Shown: positions 32,885 through 42,060 of the stretch, piece after piece
How the letters are laid out: every line of letters begins with the position of its first letter
How positions within the stretch are numbered: the stretch's first letter is position 1
Assembly: GCF_033439725.1 (NCBI RefSeq)
Contig: NW_026944385.1
Location: forward strand, 4,869,001 to 4,933,000
DNA length: 64,000 bases
Reading direction: 5' to 3'
DNA from: Neurospora tetraspora
Taxonomy: Eukaryota > Ascomycota > Sordariomycetes > Sordariales > Sordariaceae
Notes under the pieces: generated by a model
The model's input: only the letters and a program-made list of their open reading frames with translations
Told to the model about the DNA's origin: nothing
The model's database searches: none
Translations under genes and position numbers: made by a program

Positions 32885-34726
32885 ATGTCCAAAATGGGGG
32901 CAATAATACCAGCACCCCACCGGTGCTTCAACATGCGGAACCCTCTCGCCAAGGCGCTCGTCCTTTTCATCACAATATCCCTTTTCGGCACTCTACTTCT
33001 ACAACAAAGCGGAGAAATCGACCTCCGGGCAGCATTCCTTAAGACGGCCAATACTGCCAAGGAAGCCGTATCCTCTCAACGACCACTCGGTAGCAATCAC
33101 CAACAATCAGGATGGGGAGGAGACGGTGTCCATACTCCGGTCGAAATGACTGGGAATCACCAGCCAGATCATCCTAACAATCTGGCAAACGTTTCCACCC
33201 ACGGGAACATGCACTGTGACTACGACATGGACCGTTTGAGGGAATGGAAGAAGAAATACAAGCTTCAAGACCGCTTCGAGTACACACGCCGCTACATCCA
33301 AGTCTCGCGTCAGCCCATCGCCCGCAAGTCTCTTACCAAGCTCGACCAAGACTTCCTCTTTGATCACGTTAAGGTTGTTGACGTCAACAAGCACTACCAG
33401 CCCGAGGCCTGCCCGGCCCCTCTCGTCGTGCCCGTCTCCCGCTCGCCCTACCCCTCGACCGCCAATGCCTCCGACTTCATGTTCGGCGTCTCTACCACCT
33501 ACAAGCGTTTCGTTGACCCAAAGACGAACCCGACCAACGAGTGGAAGTACTGGCTAACCGACAACAACGGCTCCTCGAACGGCGGGAAGCTCCTTCTGAT
33601 GCTGATGGGCGCCTCCGACTCGGAAATGGCCGACGTGCACGAGCAGCTCACCTCCGTCGGCATCGACGTCGATGTCTACCGCTCCTCGCCCTCCGACGAA
33701 ATGGCCGTCCGCTATCTGACTCTCGTTCCCACGTTGTACAACCACCCTCTGCGCCCCCAGAAGAAGTGGCTCGTGACCTGCGACGACGACACCTTCTTCC
33801 CCTCGTTGCACGCTCTCATCGCCCAGTTCGAAACCTACGACCACACCAAGCCCAAGTACATCGGCACCTTCTCCGAAGACTCTAACAACGTCATGCGCCA
33901 CGGAGAGCAAGCCTTTGGCGGCGCCGGTGTCTTCCTCTCCGTCCCACTTGCTGCCATCGTCACTGAGAACCTTTCGCAGTGCAAGAGTGCCGAGAAGATC
34001 AAGGAAGCCAACACCGGCTGGGGCCCCCAGGGTGATGTTTTGCTGAGGAAGTGCATCTACGAACACTCACCCGTCCGCCTCACCCTTTTGGACTCGCTCT
34101 GGCAGCTGGACATGCTCGGTGATCCGTCTGGGTTCTACGAGTCGGGCATCCAACCCCTTTCTCTGCACCACTACCGCGGCGGAGGCTGGCATTCTGCTCT
34201 ACCCTTCCATTACACCAAGGTCTCGCACCTCTGCGGAGAGGAGTGCATGATGCAGCGCTTCCTTACCGCCGACGACTTCGTCATCAGCAACGGGTTCTCA
34301 GTGGCGTATTACCCTGAGGGCACCGACGATCTGGATTTCGACCAGCTTGAGGGGACTTTCCGCTCCGCGCCGGATTATAAGGGGTGGAACTTGGATTTCA
34401 AGTGGGGACCGCAGCGCGCGGGGTTGGCCAAGACGGGGAGGAAGTTGAGCTGGGATTTGCAGGAGGCCGAGATTATCTGGGAGGATGAGGAGGAGAAGGG
34501 TGCTGAGGGGGCGAACAAGAGAGATCAAGGTGAGGAGGGACAAGATGGGGTTGCGAAGGAGGAGAAGAAGAAGACGACGGGAGAAAGGAGAAAGGTCAAG
34601 GAGGTCAGACAGATCTATGTTCGCAAGCACGACGACTGGAGGTGGAAGCTGGCAGATGGCGCGACGCCAATGAGCCGGTTCGATGGCGTGGTGGAGCTTG
34701 TTTGGTTGCCTAATATGACGGAGTAA
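32885..34726 (+). CDS. Type II membrane glycosyltransferase, GT31/Fringe-like (DUF604)
   Basis: A single exon of 613 residues. A short cytosolic N-terminus is followed by one hydrophobic anchor (about residues 21-39, LAKALVLFITISLFGTLLLQ), the layout of Golgi type II transferases. The catalytic domain has a metal-binding DDD triad in WLVTCDDDTFF (D300-D302), FGGAGVFLSVPLA, GWGPQGDVLLRKCIYEH, and a PLSLHHYRGGGWH segment, all typical of Fringe/beta-1,3-glycosyltransferase relatives. An acidic then Lys-rich insertion (about residues 535-575) interrupts the C-terminal region before a WRWKLADG segment. It probably adds a sugar to glycoproteins or glycolipids in the Golgi; donor and acceptor are unknown. 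A second in-frame ATG at 32894 could also serve as the start. Synthesis upstream may be long given the 3.5-kb upstream interval. Confidence 0.85.
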   Translation: MSKMGAIIPAPHRCFNMRNPLAKALVLFITISLFGTLLLQQSGEIDLRAAFLKTANTAKEAVSSQRPLGSNHQQSGWGGDGVHTPVEMTGNHQPDHPNNLANVSTHGNMHCDYDMDRLREWKKKYKLQDRFEYTRRYIQVSRQPIARKSLTKLDQDFLFDHVKVVDVNKHYQPEACPAPLVVPVSRSPYPSTANASDFMFGVSTTYKRFVDPKTNPTNEWKYWLTDNNGSSNGGKLLLMLMGASDSEMADVHEQLTSVGIDVDVYRSSPSDEMAVRYLTLVPTLYNHPLRPQKKWLVTCDDDTFFPSLHALIAQFETYDHTKPKYIGTFSEDSNNVMRHGEQAFGGAGVFLSVPLAAIVTENLSQCKSAEKIKEANTGWGPQGDVLLRKCIYEHSPVRLTLLDSLWQLDMLGDPSGFYESGIQPLSLHHYRGGGWHSALPFHYTKVSHLCGEECMMQRFLTADDFVISNGFSVAYYPEGTDDLDFDQLEGTFRSAPDYKGWNLDFKWGPQRAGLAKTGRKLSWDLQEAEIIWEDEEEKGAEGANKRDQGEEGQDGVAKEEKKKTTGERRKVKEVRQIYVRKHDDWRWKLADGATPMSRFDGVVELVWLPNMTE

Positions 34727-35902
34727 GCATGTCGTGAGTATTGAGAAGTGAAGGAAAGTCGATTAACAATAGTATACCTTCTAATGATGATGATGCACTG
34801 GGATAGAAATGGAAATGAGATGTGCTGGGATTAGGATAGATCATCCACAGGACATGAAGGTATATTCACAGGTACCGGTTGAGATTACAATGTTTATTGT
34901 GGTTGTTTGGACAGGAGTTATGATTCTCATAGCAAAACGTTTACTTGTAATTGTACTATTGGGAACTGTTCAATATGTTACATTTCACCTTGTCTGCTCC
35001 TTCCTGCAGTCATGGACGGTTTGCATCGTGCACTAACAGAAAGTGGGACCCACTCTCTTCAGTTTGCGGCCAGGGCTGTTAGTGCAGTAACAGCTCAACC
35101 CAAAGCCAGCCGAACCATCCCGTGCTTACCACCCGACGACATCACCACCAATAACCAACCACTCCGGCATCTTGATACAACAACACCCAGAATTGCACAC
35201 CAAGACCTCTAAGCACTACCGTCGTCATGGTACTAGCAACCAACAGCATCGGATACGACGGCTAAACTTCTGTGCCGGTATCTCGCAGCTTCAGCCTCAA
35301 CATGGATCGACGGCTCACGGCTCGACGGTAGGAGTCGAGTTGGGGTTGTCCGTACGGCTCATCCTCTCGGGACCGAGTCTGTCAGACGTAAATCTGCGAT
35401 GTACCAGAAGTAAGCAGAGTCCTGCAAGGTATGATCAACCTTATTCGGGCATGCTGCTTGTGTGTGATGATAGTGATCGCTGATACGATTTGCGGGGGAC
35501 GTGTGCTGACTGCTTAAGGTATCTCCCCGTTGGTGCCGATTGGGCCACGCTGATGCTTGGGTTGGTGTTTTGGAATGGGGATTGGGACTGGAGTCTGCGA
35601 ATGATGAGGTAAGAAGGCTTGGTTGGACTACGTGTCTTCGTACCTCTGTTTTATTTTTTTTTTTGTTCTTTGGAGGATACGGTGATTGTTCATTCAATGC
35701 TAGCTTCTTCCTTGCAAGTTGCGGCCGGTCATCACACACGACCAAAGTCCCATTCGTCGATGACGGTCGGGCCAAACTTGAAGTTATTCCATAGCACATC
35801 AAGCATATGTTCCTGTCTACGGGCTAAATACGAACCACCCTTCATAAGAGCCATCCCATGGTTCCTCTCCCATCATCTGGACGACGGGCATCAGCAGCAT
35901 TC
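34727..35902. other. Intergenic upstream of the 5S rRNA gene
   Basis: 1.2 kb with no supported gene or repeat; a T-run occurs at about 35642-35660. The 30 bases upstream of the 5S gene show no obvious TATA element. Confidence 0.5.
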
Positions 35903-36021
35903 ACATACGACCACACCCACTGGGCAAAACTCGGGATCCCGTCCGCTCTCCCCTAGATAAGCCAGTGAGGGCCAGGTTAGTAGTCGGGTCGGTGACGGTC
36001 GAATACCCTGGTGTTGTATGT
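35903..36021 (+). rRNA. 5S: 5S ribosomal RNA gene (dispersed single copy)
   Basis: The 119-bp sequence starts ACATACGACC and ends GTTGTATGT; these termini pair to form helix I of 5S rRNA (nine pairs, one G-U). The internal promoter is present as GGTTAGTAGTCGGGTCGGTGAC-like sequence around 35974-35995, and an RNA polymerase III stop TCTTTTT follows directly. Dispersed, non-tandem 5S genes of several sequence types are known in Neurospora. From memory this copy differs from the common Neurospora type at many internal positions, yet helix I and the control region are intact, so it could be a divergent functional type. A decayed pseudogene is the alternative. Confidence 0.88.
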
Positions 36022-37735
36022 CTTTTTGCTACTTTTTGGAAGGTGGGGGATGTATGTGGGGGAGGACGGGATGGTTCTTTCCTTCGGTTTTGCGGTTATC
36101 ACCATGACGGTCACGGCTAGCAAAGGAAGGGACGAAGATCCACCAGATTCAGTTGTATTTTTCCAAGCAAGTGTCCCGATCTTCAGTAAAACAGGAAGAA
36201 GAGACATTTGCTTGGAAACAAGCCGTTGCAACTGAACATTTTTGCCGTTGATGTTCCCAAAAACCTCAGCTGCCTCTGCCCCTCGACAAAGGAAAATCAC
36301 ATCCATCCTGCGACCAGCGCATAAAACCTTCTAGGAACCTTCTAAGAAGGGCCTTGATCTCATCCATTCCATTGATCACCTGCAATAGCTACCTTAGGCA
36401 GTCTACCATGTCGGCAAGTTGTATCCAGCATATCCCTTCGGCACCGCTTCGATCGAAACCTCAAGCTCAAGACTCCCGTCCTCGTGTGCGTGAGGTCGGG
36501 TTCAGCGGCAGTGTAGATAGATTGGCTTAGTGCCCCAGTGGCCCCCCCTCCTGCTCCAGTTGCTGCTCCTTTCGCTGCTCCTCATCTTCTTGTCGATATC
36601 TTACTGACTATTCGAGGACTCGGAGGATGGAACAGATGTCGGGCAGTCGGGCGAAGTGCAATCGATCATTTCGATCCCCCCTCATCGGTTACCATTTGTT
36701 GACACCTGTGGAGGCCGCGTTAGTGAATTGTCTCGAAAACGGCAGGATGGCTCTGCTTTGGTCTGGAATTTTAAACCCGTATACGGTGTCAAGGGTCCTG
36801 AGAACGTTACATTTTGATCGTTATGTGTTGTCTGTGGTAATGCACTTGTGGCCTAGGATTGTCTGGAGGAAATAGTGGCTCCTGATTGTGTTATGAGTGA
36901 GTCTGCTAGTTGTGTGGTCGGATGCGTTACTCCTGATTCCGAAGGTTGAGTTTCCAGTCGGTAGAGGTCGATGGACGTTTATACTTCCTCAAAATATCTC
37001 GCTAAAGGGTTCCTGTTGGGACTACCGAGCATTGATCAAAGAACATGATGCGTTTAACTGGATGTAGGTCAGTTGTCCAACGGCATCATCAGGGATGCCG
37101 TCTTTTTTACACACCCACGCACTGCCAACGACCCGATACAATGTTTAGAACCAACAGGCCGGCCACCGCCATCTTCCACAGCCAACACCCGCCTATAACC
37201 AACATTGTTACACCAACAAGTGTGAGTATCAAGAACAAAGGTCAAAACCGAGGGGCAAATATGGATTCGAAGGCTGACCATTGCTTCGATTAAGGCTGTC
37301 ATCAATGATATGTCTTCCGTTCCAACTCGACTTGCGCTGACCCACCCAAAAAAAAAAACATAAACGCTGCCACCCTTTGTTTCCTTTCATGTTCTCCGTG
37401 TCCCATCCCTAGAGTTCCTCGCGCCATCTAGATTTTAGTTCCAAATAGCTTCTTCCTTCAAATGGGCACCTCCATCACCCCGAAACCCCTTGTCCGTATC
37501 CCCTTCATACCCTTTCTCCCCCCCATTACTCTCGCCTCCTTTATTCCTCCTTTTTACCCTTCTTCGATCCACCCTGACCCGTGAACTCTGCGGGCGCGGG
37601 GCGCTTATTGTCCAGACGAGTCTCCGGACCATCATCAATCTCATAACCCACATCACCGCGTTTATGTTGTTGCTTTCGATTCACGTCCAGGTTGTACTCC
37701 TCCCAAACACTCTTAAACAGCGACGGCGTCTCTTC
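36022..37735. other. Intergenic between 5S gene and minus-strand microgene
   Basis: 1.7 kb. No gene, RNA or repeat could be supported apart from the 5S terminator at its left end. Confidence 0.5.
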
Positions 37736-37994
37736 CTACTTCTTATCCGAGCTGCTGGAGGGAGGCTCGTAAGACGACGACTGGGGGCAGCTCTTGGAGC
37801 CGCAGTCCTTTTTGACCTTGGTGGTTCTGGTGCATGTGTTGCAGTTATCCTTGCCGGAGGTGGCGACGACTTCGCGGACTTCTTCCTCGTGGCACCTGTT
37901 GGGGAGGTCAAAGTGTTAGTGTCTGTTCTCGAAACTTGGGGGACGAGGGTTGAGGAAAGAGGGGACAGGACGGAGGAGGGTTGTGGACTGACAT
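37736..37994 (-). CDS. Cysteine-containing 53-residue microprotein, start codon split by an intron (copy A)
   Basis: The first exon supplies only AT (37994-37993). An intron 37992-37896 (97 nt, donor GTCAGT, branch site CACTAAC, acceptor CAACAG) follows, and exon 2 (37895-37736) begins with the G that completes ATG, then TGC. The product is MCHEEEVREVV... with cysteines at 2, 19, 22, 32 and 37, a CxxC pair and the core KVKKDCGSKSCPQSSSYEPP. Unspliced, the ATG would open only 28 codons. No signal peptide, membrane segment or known domain is seen. A paralogue lies divergently at 38921-39121 with the same intron position and core motif, which is the main support. A TATA box lies at 38142-38136, 148 nt upstream of the ATG. 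Function unknown. Confidence 0.75.
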
Positions 37995-38135
37995 TTTGGC
38001 TGTTGGTTTAAGGTTAATGGTATTCTTGGTGATGCGTTTAGCGAATGTTGTTGTTCTGGCTGTGGTGGGGTGGAAGTGATGCTGCTGTAAATGATGCTGA
38101 GAAGAAGTTGATCGTTGCTCGAGAAGGAGAAGTGT

Positions 38136-38142
38136 CTTTATA
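38136..38142 (-). promoter_or_regulatory. TATA box of microgene copy A
   Basis: TATAAAG on the minus strand, 148 nt from its first T to the A of the split ATG. No other ATG occurs between the expected transcription start and that ATG. Confidence 0.55.
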
Positions 38143-38781
38143 CGCGAGGAGTAACTTCCACTCCTGCTTGCTTAACTCTTATCGTTGCTGATTCTTTCCA
38201 GGTTTGCGCCTGCCAATAACGAATCTTTATGCATCGTTCTTCCGAGTCTGACCTGAAGATGAGATGGGAACAACGATGGTTTGGCTTCAAGTTGTACATG
38301 ACACCTCTCTCAGCTCATTGAAACTCGAACCCGAGAAGTTTGCCAAAGCTGGAGCAGGTCCAAGTCCACTCAACACGATGCTTCCGCTGGAAAGAAGGGC
38401 TGGCACTGGGCGAGCGGTTGAGTGAAGTGAAGGTAAGAGTCATTTGCTTGATGCTTCTCTATGGGTTATGCCGATGACAAACGCCTACCAGATTTCACCG
38501 CAACACACATCGGTGGTCTAGACACAGAACCTGACGTATTCGAGGTTCTCTTGAGAGGAGTCAAGGCAAACATTGCTGTTCGGATTGATGCTGTTGCTGC
38601 AATTGCTGAGCTTCATGTTCTTTACTGACAGCTCCATGCCTCCAGTTTGCCCTAGCGCAGGTCTTGTTTCGAGTTACGAGGCGATAGTTACGAGGACGGT
38701 CATGAGGCATGACGCATTAAGGAACGCGAAAAGAGGGGGAACCGGTGGGAGGAGTGGCGGATAATGATGGACATATCATGG

Positions 38782-38788
38782 TATAAAT
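38782..38788 (+). promoter_or_regulatory. TATA box of microgene copy B
   Basis: TATAAAT in the context GGTATAAATCC, 139 nt from its first T to the A of the split ATG at 38921, close to the 148 nt of copy A. The only upstream ATG (38796) lies too near the TATA box to be within the transcript. Confidence 0.55.
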
Positions 38789-38920
38789 CCTCTGCAATGA
38801 CCGCGAACGTAATACTAAGGTAGTCATTCCCAATCCCACCATCCACATCAACAAGCTTTTCGACAAGATAACAGTAAAGGAACCACTCGTCAATTTAGCA
38901 AGTCATAACACGCAGACACA

Positions 38921-39121
38921 ATGTAAGTTTTGGAGGTCGGAAGGCGGCCGGTGCGGTGAAACTGACAACAATCAAGGTGCACCATCCAAGAAATCCGCAC
39001 TCTCGTTCCCAGCAACGGTAGTGGCGGTTCCCACTGGTACAAGGTCCAGAGGATCAAGAAGGATTGCGGTTCTTCAACCTGCCCCCAGTCGTCTGCATAC
39101 AAACCGCCCTCCAAGCTCTAA
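38921..39121 (+). CDS. Cysteine-containing 48-residue microprotein, start codon split by an intron (copy B)
   Basis: Exon 1 contributes AT (38921-38922). A 54-nt intron (38923-38976; donor GTAAGT, branch ACTGAC, acceptor CAAG) follows, and exon 2 (38977-39121) completes ATG and continues TGC ACC. The product is MCTIQEIRTLV... with cysteines at 2, 31 and 36 and the core RIKKDCGSSTCPQSSAYKPP. The unspliced RNA reads ATG TAA, an immediate stop, so translation needs splicing. It aligns with copy A over the MC start, an (E)(I/V)R segment and KKDCGS..CPQSS.Y.PPS; the CxxC pair of copy A is missing here. It ends 273 bp from the convergent palA stop. Function unknown; no known domain. Confidence 0.75.
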
Positions 39122-39394
39122 CTTTGGGATGGACCTGATACACGAGAGAGCGAAGTCCAAAAGAAGGATTTGAAATCGAGTAGATGCGCTGAGTACCACA
39201 ATTAGTCTTGCATTTTCCCGTCCGTAGAAAGATACAGTGAATTCCAATCCCGCTATGCTATGCCTTTACTAGATGTGTCAAACCCATCGAATGATATTCC
39301 CAAACATGCACTCCAGTCGCGGACGGTAGCGACTTTGACCCATCTCCGTCTCCTTTCCTATCCCCATCAACTCACCTTAGCACACAACTACCGG

Positions 39395-42060
39395 CTACCC
39401 AAACCGGATCCCCTGAGAAGGATCCCATGTAGCGTTTACCGGTCCTTGTTGCCCCTGCTCTTGTTGGGCCTGCTGCCCCTGACCCCCAGGGGATCCGAAT
39501 TTTATCCCCATGTTTGGTGCCCACGCCCCAGGAGCTACTGGCTTCGGCTGTTGTTGTGGCACGTTGTCTGCCCAGCTATGGATGTGCGCTTGTTCAACTA
39601 TTGGCTGATGAGCCTGGATGGGTTCAGGGAAAGGTATTTGCGGTGGTGGTGGTGGTGGTTGTTGGTGTTGGTGTTGTTGAAACGAAAAAGATGGTTGATG
39701 CATGTTGAGGGAGGACAGAGGGGGCATGTTGATTTCCCTGTTGAGACTTGGTTAGCTTGCCGGAAACAAAAGGTGAAGAGGGAGACACGCTCGGGAAAAG
39801 AAACAAAGAAGAAGGGTAGACCAAAAGAAAAGGCAACATACTCTTCAAGACTTCTCGCATCCCTCCTCCGCTCGCTCACCCACCCCCTAACCAACCCCCT
39901 CCACTGCTCCACAATCTGGCTCAAATCGTTATAAAACTTCCTCCCGACCTCCACATTGCTCACAATCTCCTTGTACTTGTAATACGCCGCATCCAGCTTC
40001 TGGAGAGCCTTTTCTCTTTCTCCATTGCCCCCACCCGCTCTATCCACCTGCCTCTTTTGCGCCTCAAACTCCTTATTTGCCCTCCTGACCTCCTGTACGA
40101 TCTTCTCCTGCTCTTGCTTATCCCTTTCCACGGCCTCCAGCTCCGATTCGTATAGCCGGTCGAGGCGTTTCTCGAAGAAGTCTTCAAAGTGTGCTGTTGC
40201 TATGGCGGTGGTTGGGTACGCGCGTTCTAAGCGGGCGGCTTCGACGAGAATGTCAGGCTTGATGTCGTCTGCGCGAGACCGGGCGCGCAAAGATTCGACG
40301 CGCTTGCGCCGGCGGGACTCGAGACGCTGCACGTCGTTGTAGGCGCTTCGCAGCCTTCCGAGGGCCGGCTTCAAGCTCTCGGGGATGTCCGTCCGTCGCG
40401 AGTTGGGGATGAAATCCATTATTGATCGGTCCGACCCAGCAAGAATGGCGAGTGTGTCCTTCACGGCGTTAAACTTCTCGCGGACTACCTGGTCCGAGGC
40501 TGTCGAAGAGCCAAAGTAACCTTCGATATCTTGCGCCTGTCGCCAGAGTTTTGCCCCGCCATTGGGGGACGGGTCCTGGCGAGATTGCGGGCGGTTCCAC
40601 CGTTCGGTACCGTACTTGAGGCGGAGACGAGAGTCTTCCTCCTCTTCGGCGAGAAGGAGGGACCGGCCTTCTTCGAAGATGGCTAGGTCCGAAGAGCAGA
40701 GCTTTTCAATATCAGTGAAGCCTTGCTGCAGGCGGTAGAGGGCGTCGGCTTGGCGTATCTCGTCGGCGTGTTGGACCAAGGTGCCGGGAAGGCCGAGCGG
40801 CTTTTCGAGGGCTTGCAAGGAACCGGGGAGGTTGAGAGAGGAAAGAATCTCGTGAAGTTTGGATGTCATAGACTCGAGCTCGGAAATGATGGAGTTGTTG
40901 ACAAGCCTGTCGCGACGCTCTTCGTAAATGGAAACGGCCACGTGTACGGCGAAGGGGACGAGCTTGGTGAACAAAGCCGGCCCAAATTCGGCGTTGTGGT
41001 CGCCCAGAAACTCGTACGGCTTGGCCACCTGGGGAGGCACGCGGGCGACGGCCATGTTGGCGCGGTCAAGACGCTTGAGCTCGGTCTTGGGCGGCACGAT
41101 GTGCAGGTAGACGCGGTCGTTGTCGACCTCGGCGCGCTTGAGGTCCTCTTCCAGGCGACGCTTAAGGCCTTGCAGGTCTTCGACGACGGCTTTGCTGAGG
41201 TAGCCACCTCGGGTTTCTTTGAGTCCTTCGTTGACGCAGGCGAGGGCGTCCCGCAACCGGGCGATCTCTTCGCCGTATTGCTTCCGCTCGAGACAATCGT
41301 TGGCGGCGCGGAACTGGGCGGCGGCGGCGAAGTGGTGGTGTTTGGCGCTCATGTGGTGGATCCAGGCCGAGCTGATGGCCTCGCTGCGCATAGCGGCCTC
41401 GCCGGCTTCGTTGTATAGGTCGGATACACGGGCGGCTAGCTTGGCAATGGAGGCGTCTTTGTACCCGTCCATGACGGCTTTCTGCCAGTAGCACTCTTGC
41501 GCCTCGGCGAGGAAGAGCTGTGTGAGGGACTCGAGGGTGGCTTCGTCCATGTCGTCAGGCGGGTTGGGCATGCGCAGCTCGGGCAGGACTTGGGTCTTGA
41601 TGTGGGTGAGGACGCCGGCGGCGTGGGAGAACCAGCTGGCAGCGGTCTTGAGGCCTTCGGTGCTGTTGCGGTTGGAAGCCATGGCCAGCTGGGAGTAGAG
41701 GGCGGCGAGGTTGTAGAGGACGTTCATCAGCTCGTACTTGAGGTTATTCTGGACGAGAGGGTGTTCGGTGTGGTAGCCCAGGGCCGGGTACCACGTGAAG
41801 TCGGCGCCGACATCGATGGGGAACTTGCCGCCAATCCACACTAGCTGGGCGGCGTAGGTCTGGAGCTTCTTGATGCCACTCGGGTGGGCTTCTCGGACGT
41901 TGATGGCGTCGCGGCGCAGAGTATCGATGGTGTCGAGGTCATGGCGGAACATGTCCGGGTGTTGGTCGTATTTCTTGGAGATGTACTGCTGGATGGCGCG
42001 CGATAGTGACAGTTGGGTCGACTTCCGGAAGGGAAGCGACAGCACGTGGGTGGTCGTCAT
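39395..42060 (-). CDS. palA: PalA/Rim20, BRO1-domain scaffold of the ambient-pH signalling pathway
   Basis: Exons 42060-39842 and 39737-39395 flank a 104-nt intron (GTATGT donor, GCTAAC branch) and give 853 residues. The start MTTTHVLSLPFRKS is the conserved BRO1 N-terminus; a longer in-frame extension upstream lacks homologous character. The BRO1 domain covers about residues 4-390 (DAINVREAHPSGIKKLQTYA, YELMNVLYNLAALYSQLA). The V-shaped coiled-coil domain follows (about 400-720), and then a Pro/Gln-rich tail ending in the repeated W.P..GI.FG motif. In Aspergillus and yeast this protein binds YPxL motifs of the zinc-finger factor PacC/Rim101 and ESCRT-III Vps32/Snf7 on endosomes, allowing PalB/Rim13 to cleave PacC at alkaline pH. 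All other pathway genes lie elsewhere. Confidence 0.95.

Larger units (their letters stand above)
37995..38920. other. Shared divergent promoter interval of the two microgenes
   Basis: 0.93 kb between the two divergently transcribed paralogues, holding one TATA box for each and A/C-rich leaders. No other gene recognised. Confidence 0.6.

Noticed and set aside
37490-38011. A 173-codon plus-strand open frame opposite microgene copy A
   Set aside because: It is antisense to exon 2 of the microgene, hydrophobic low-complexity in composition, and has no recognisable domain; the minus-strand reading has a paralogue.
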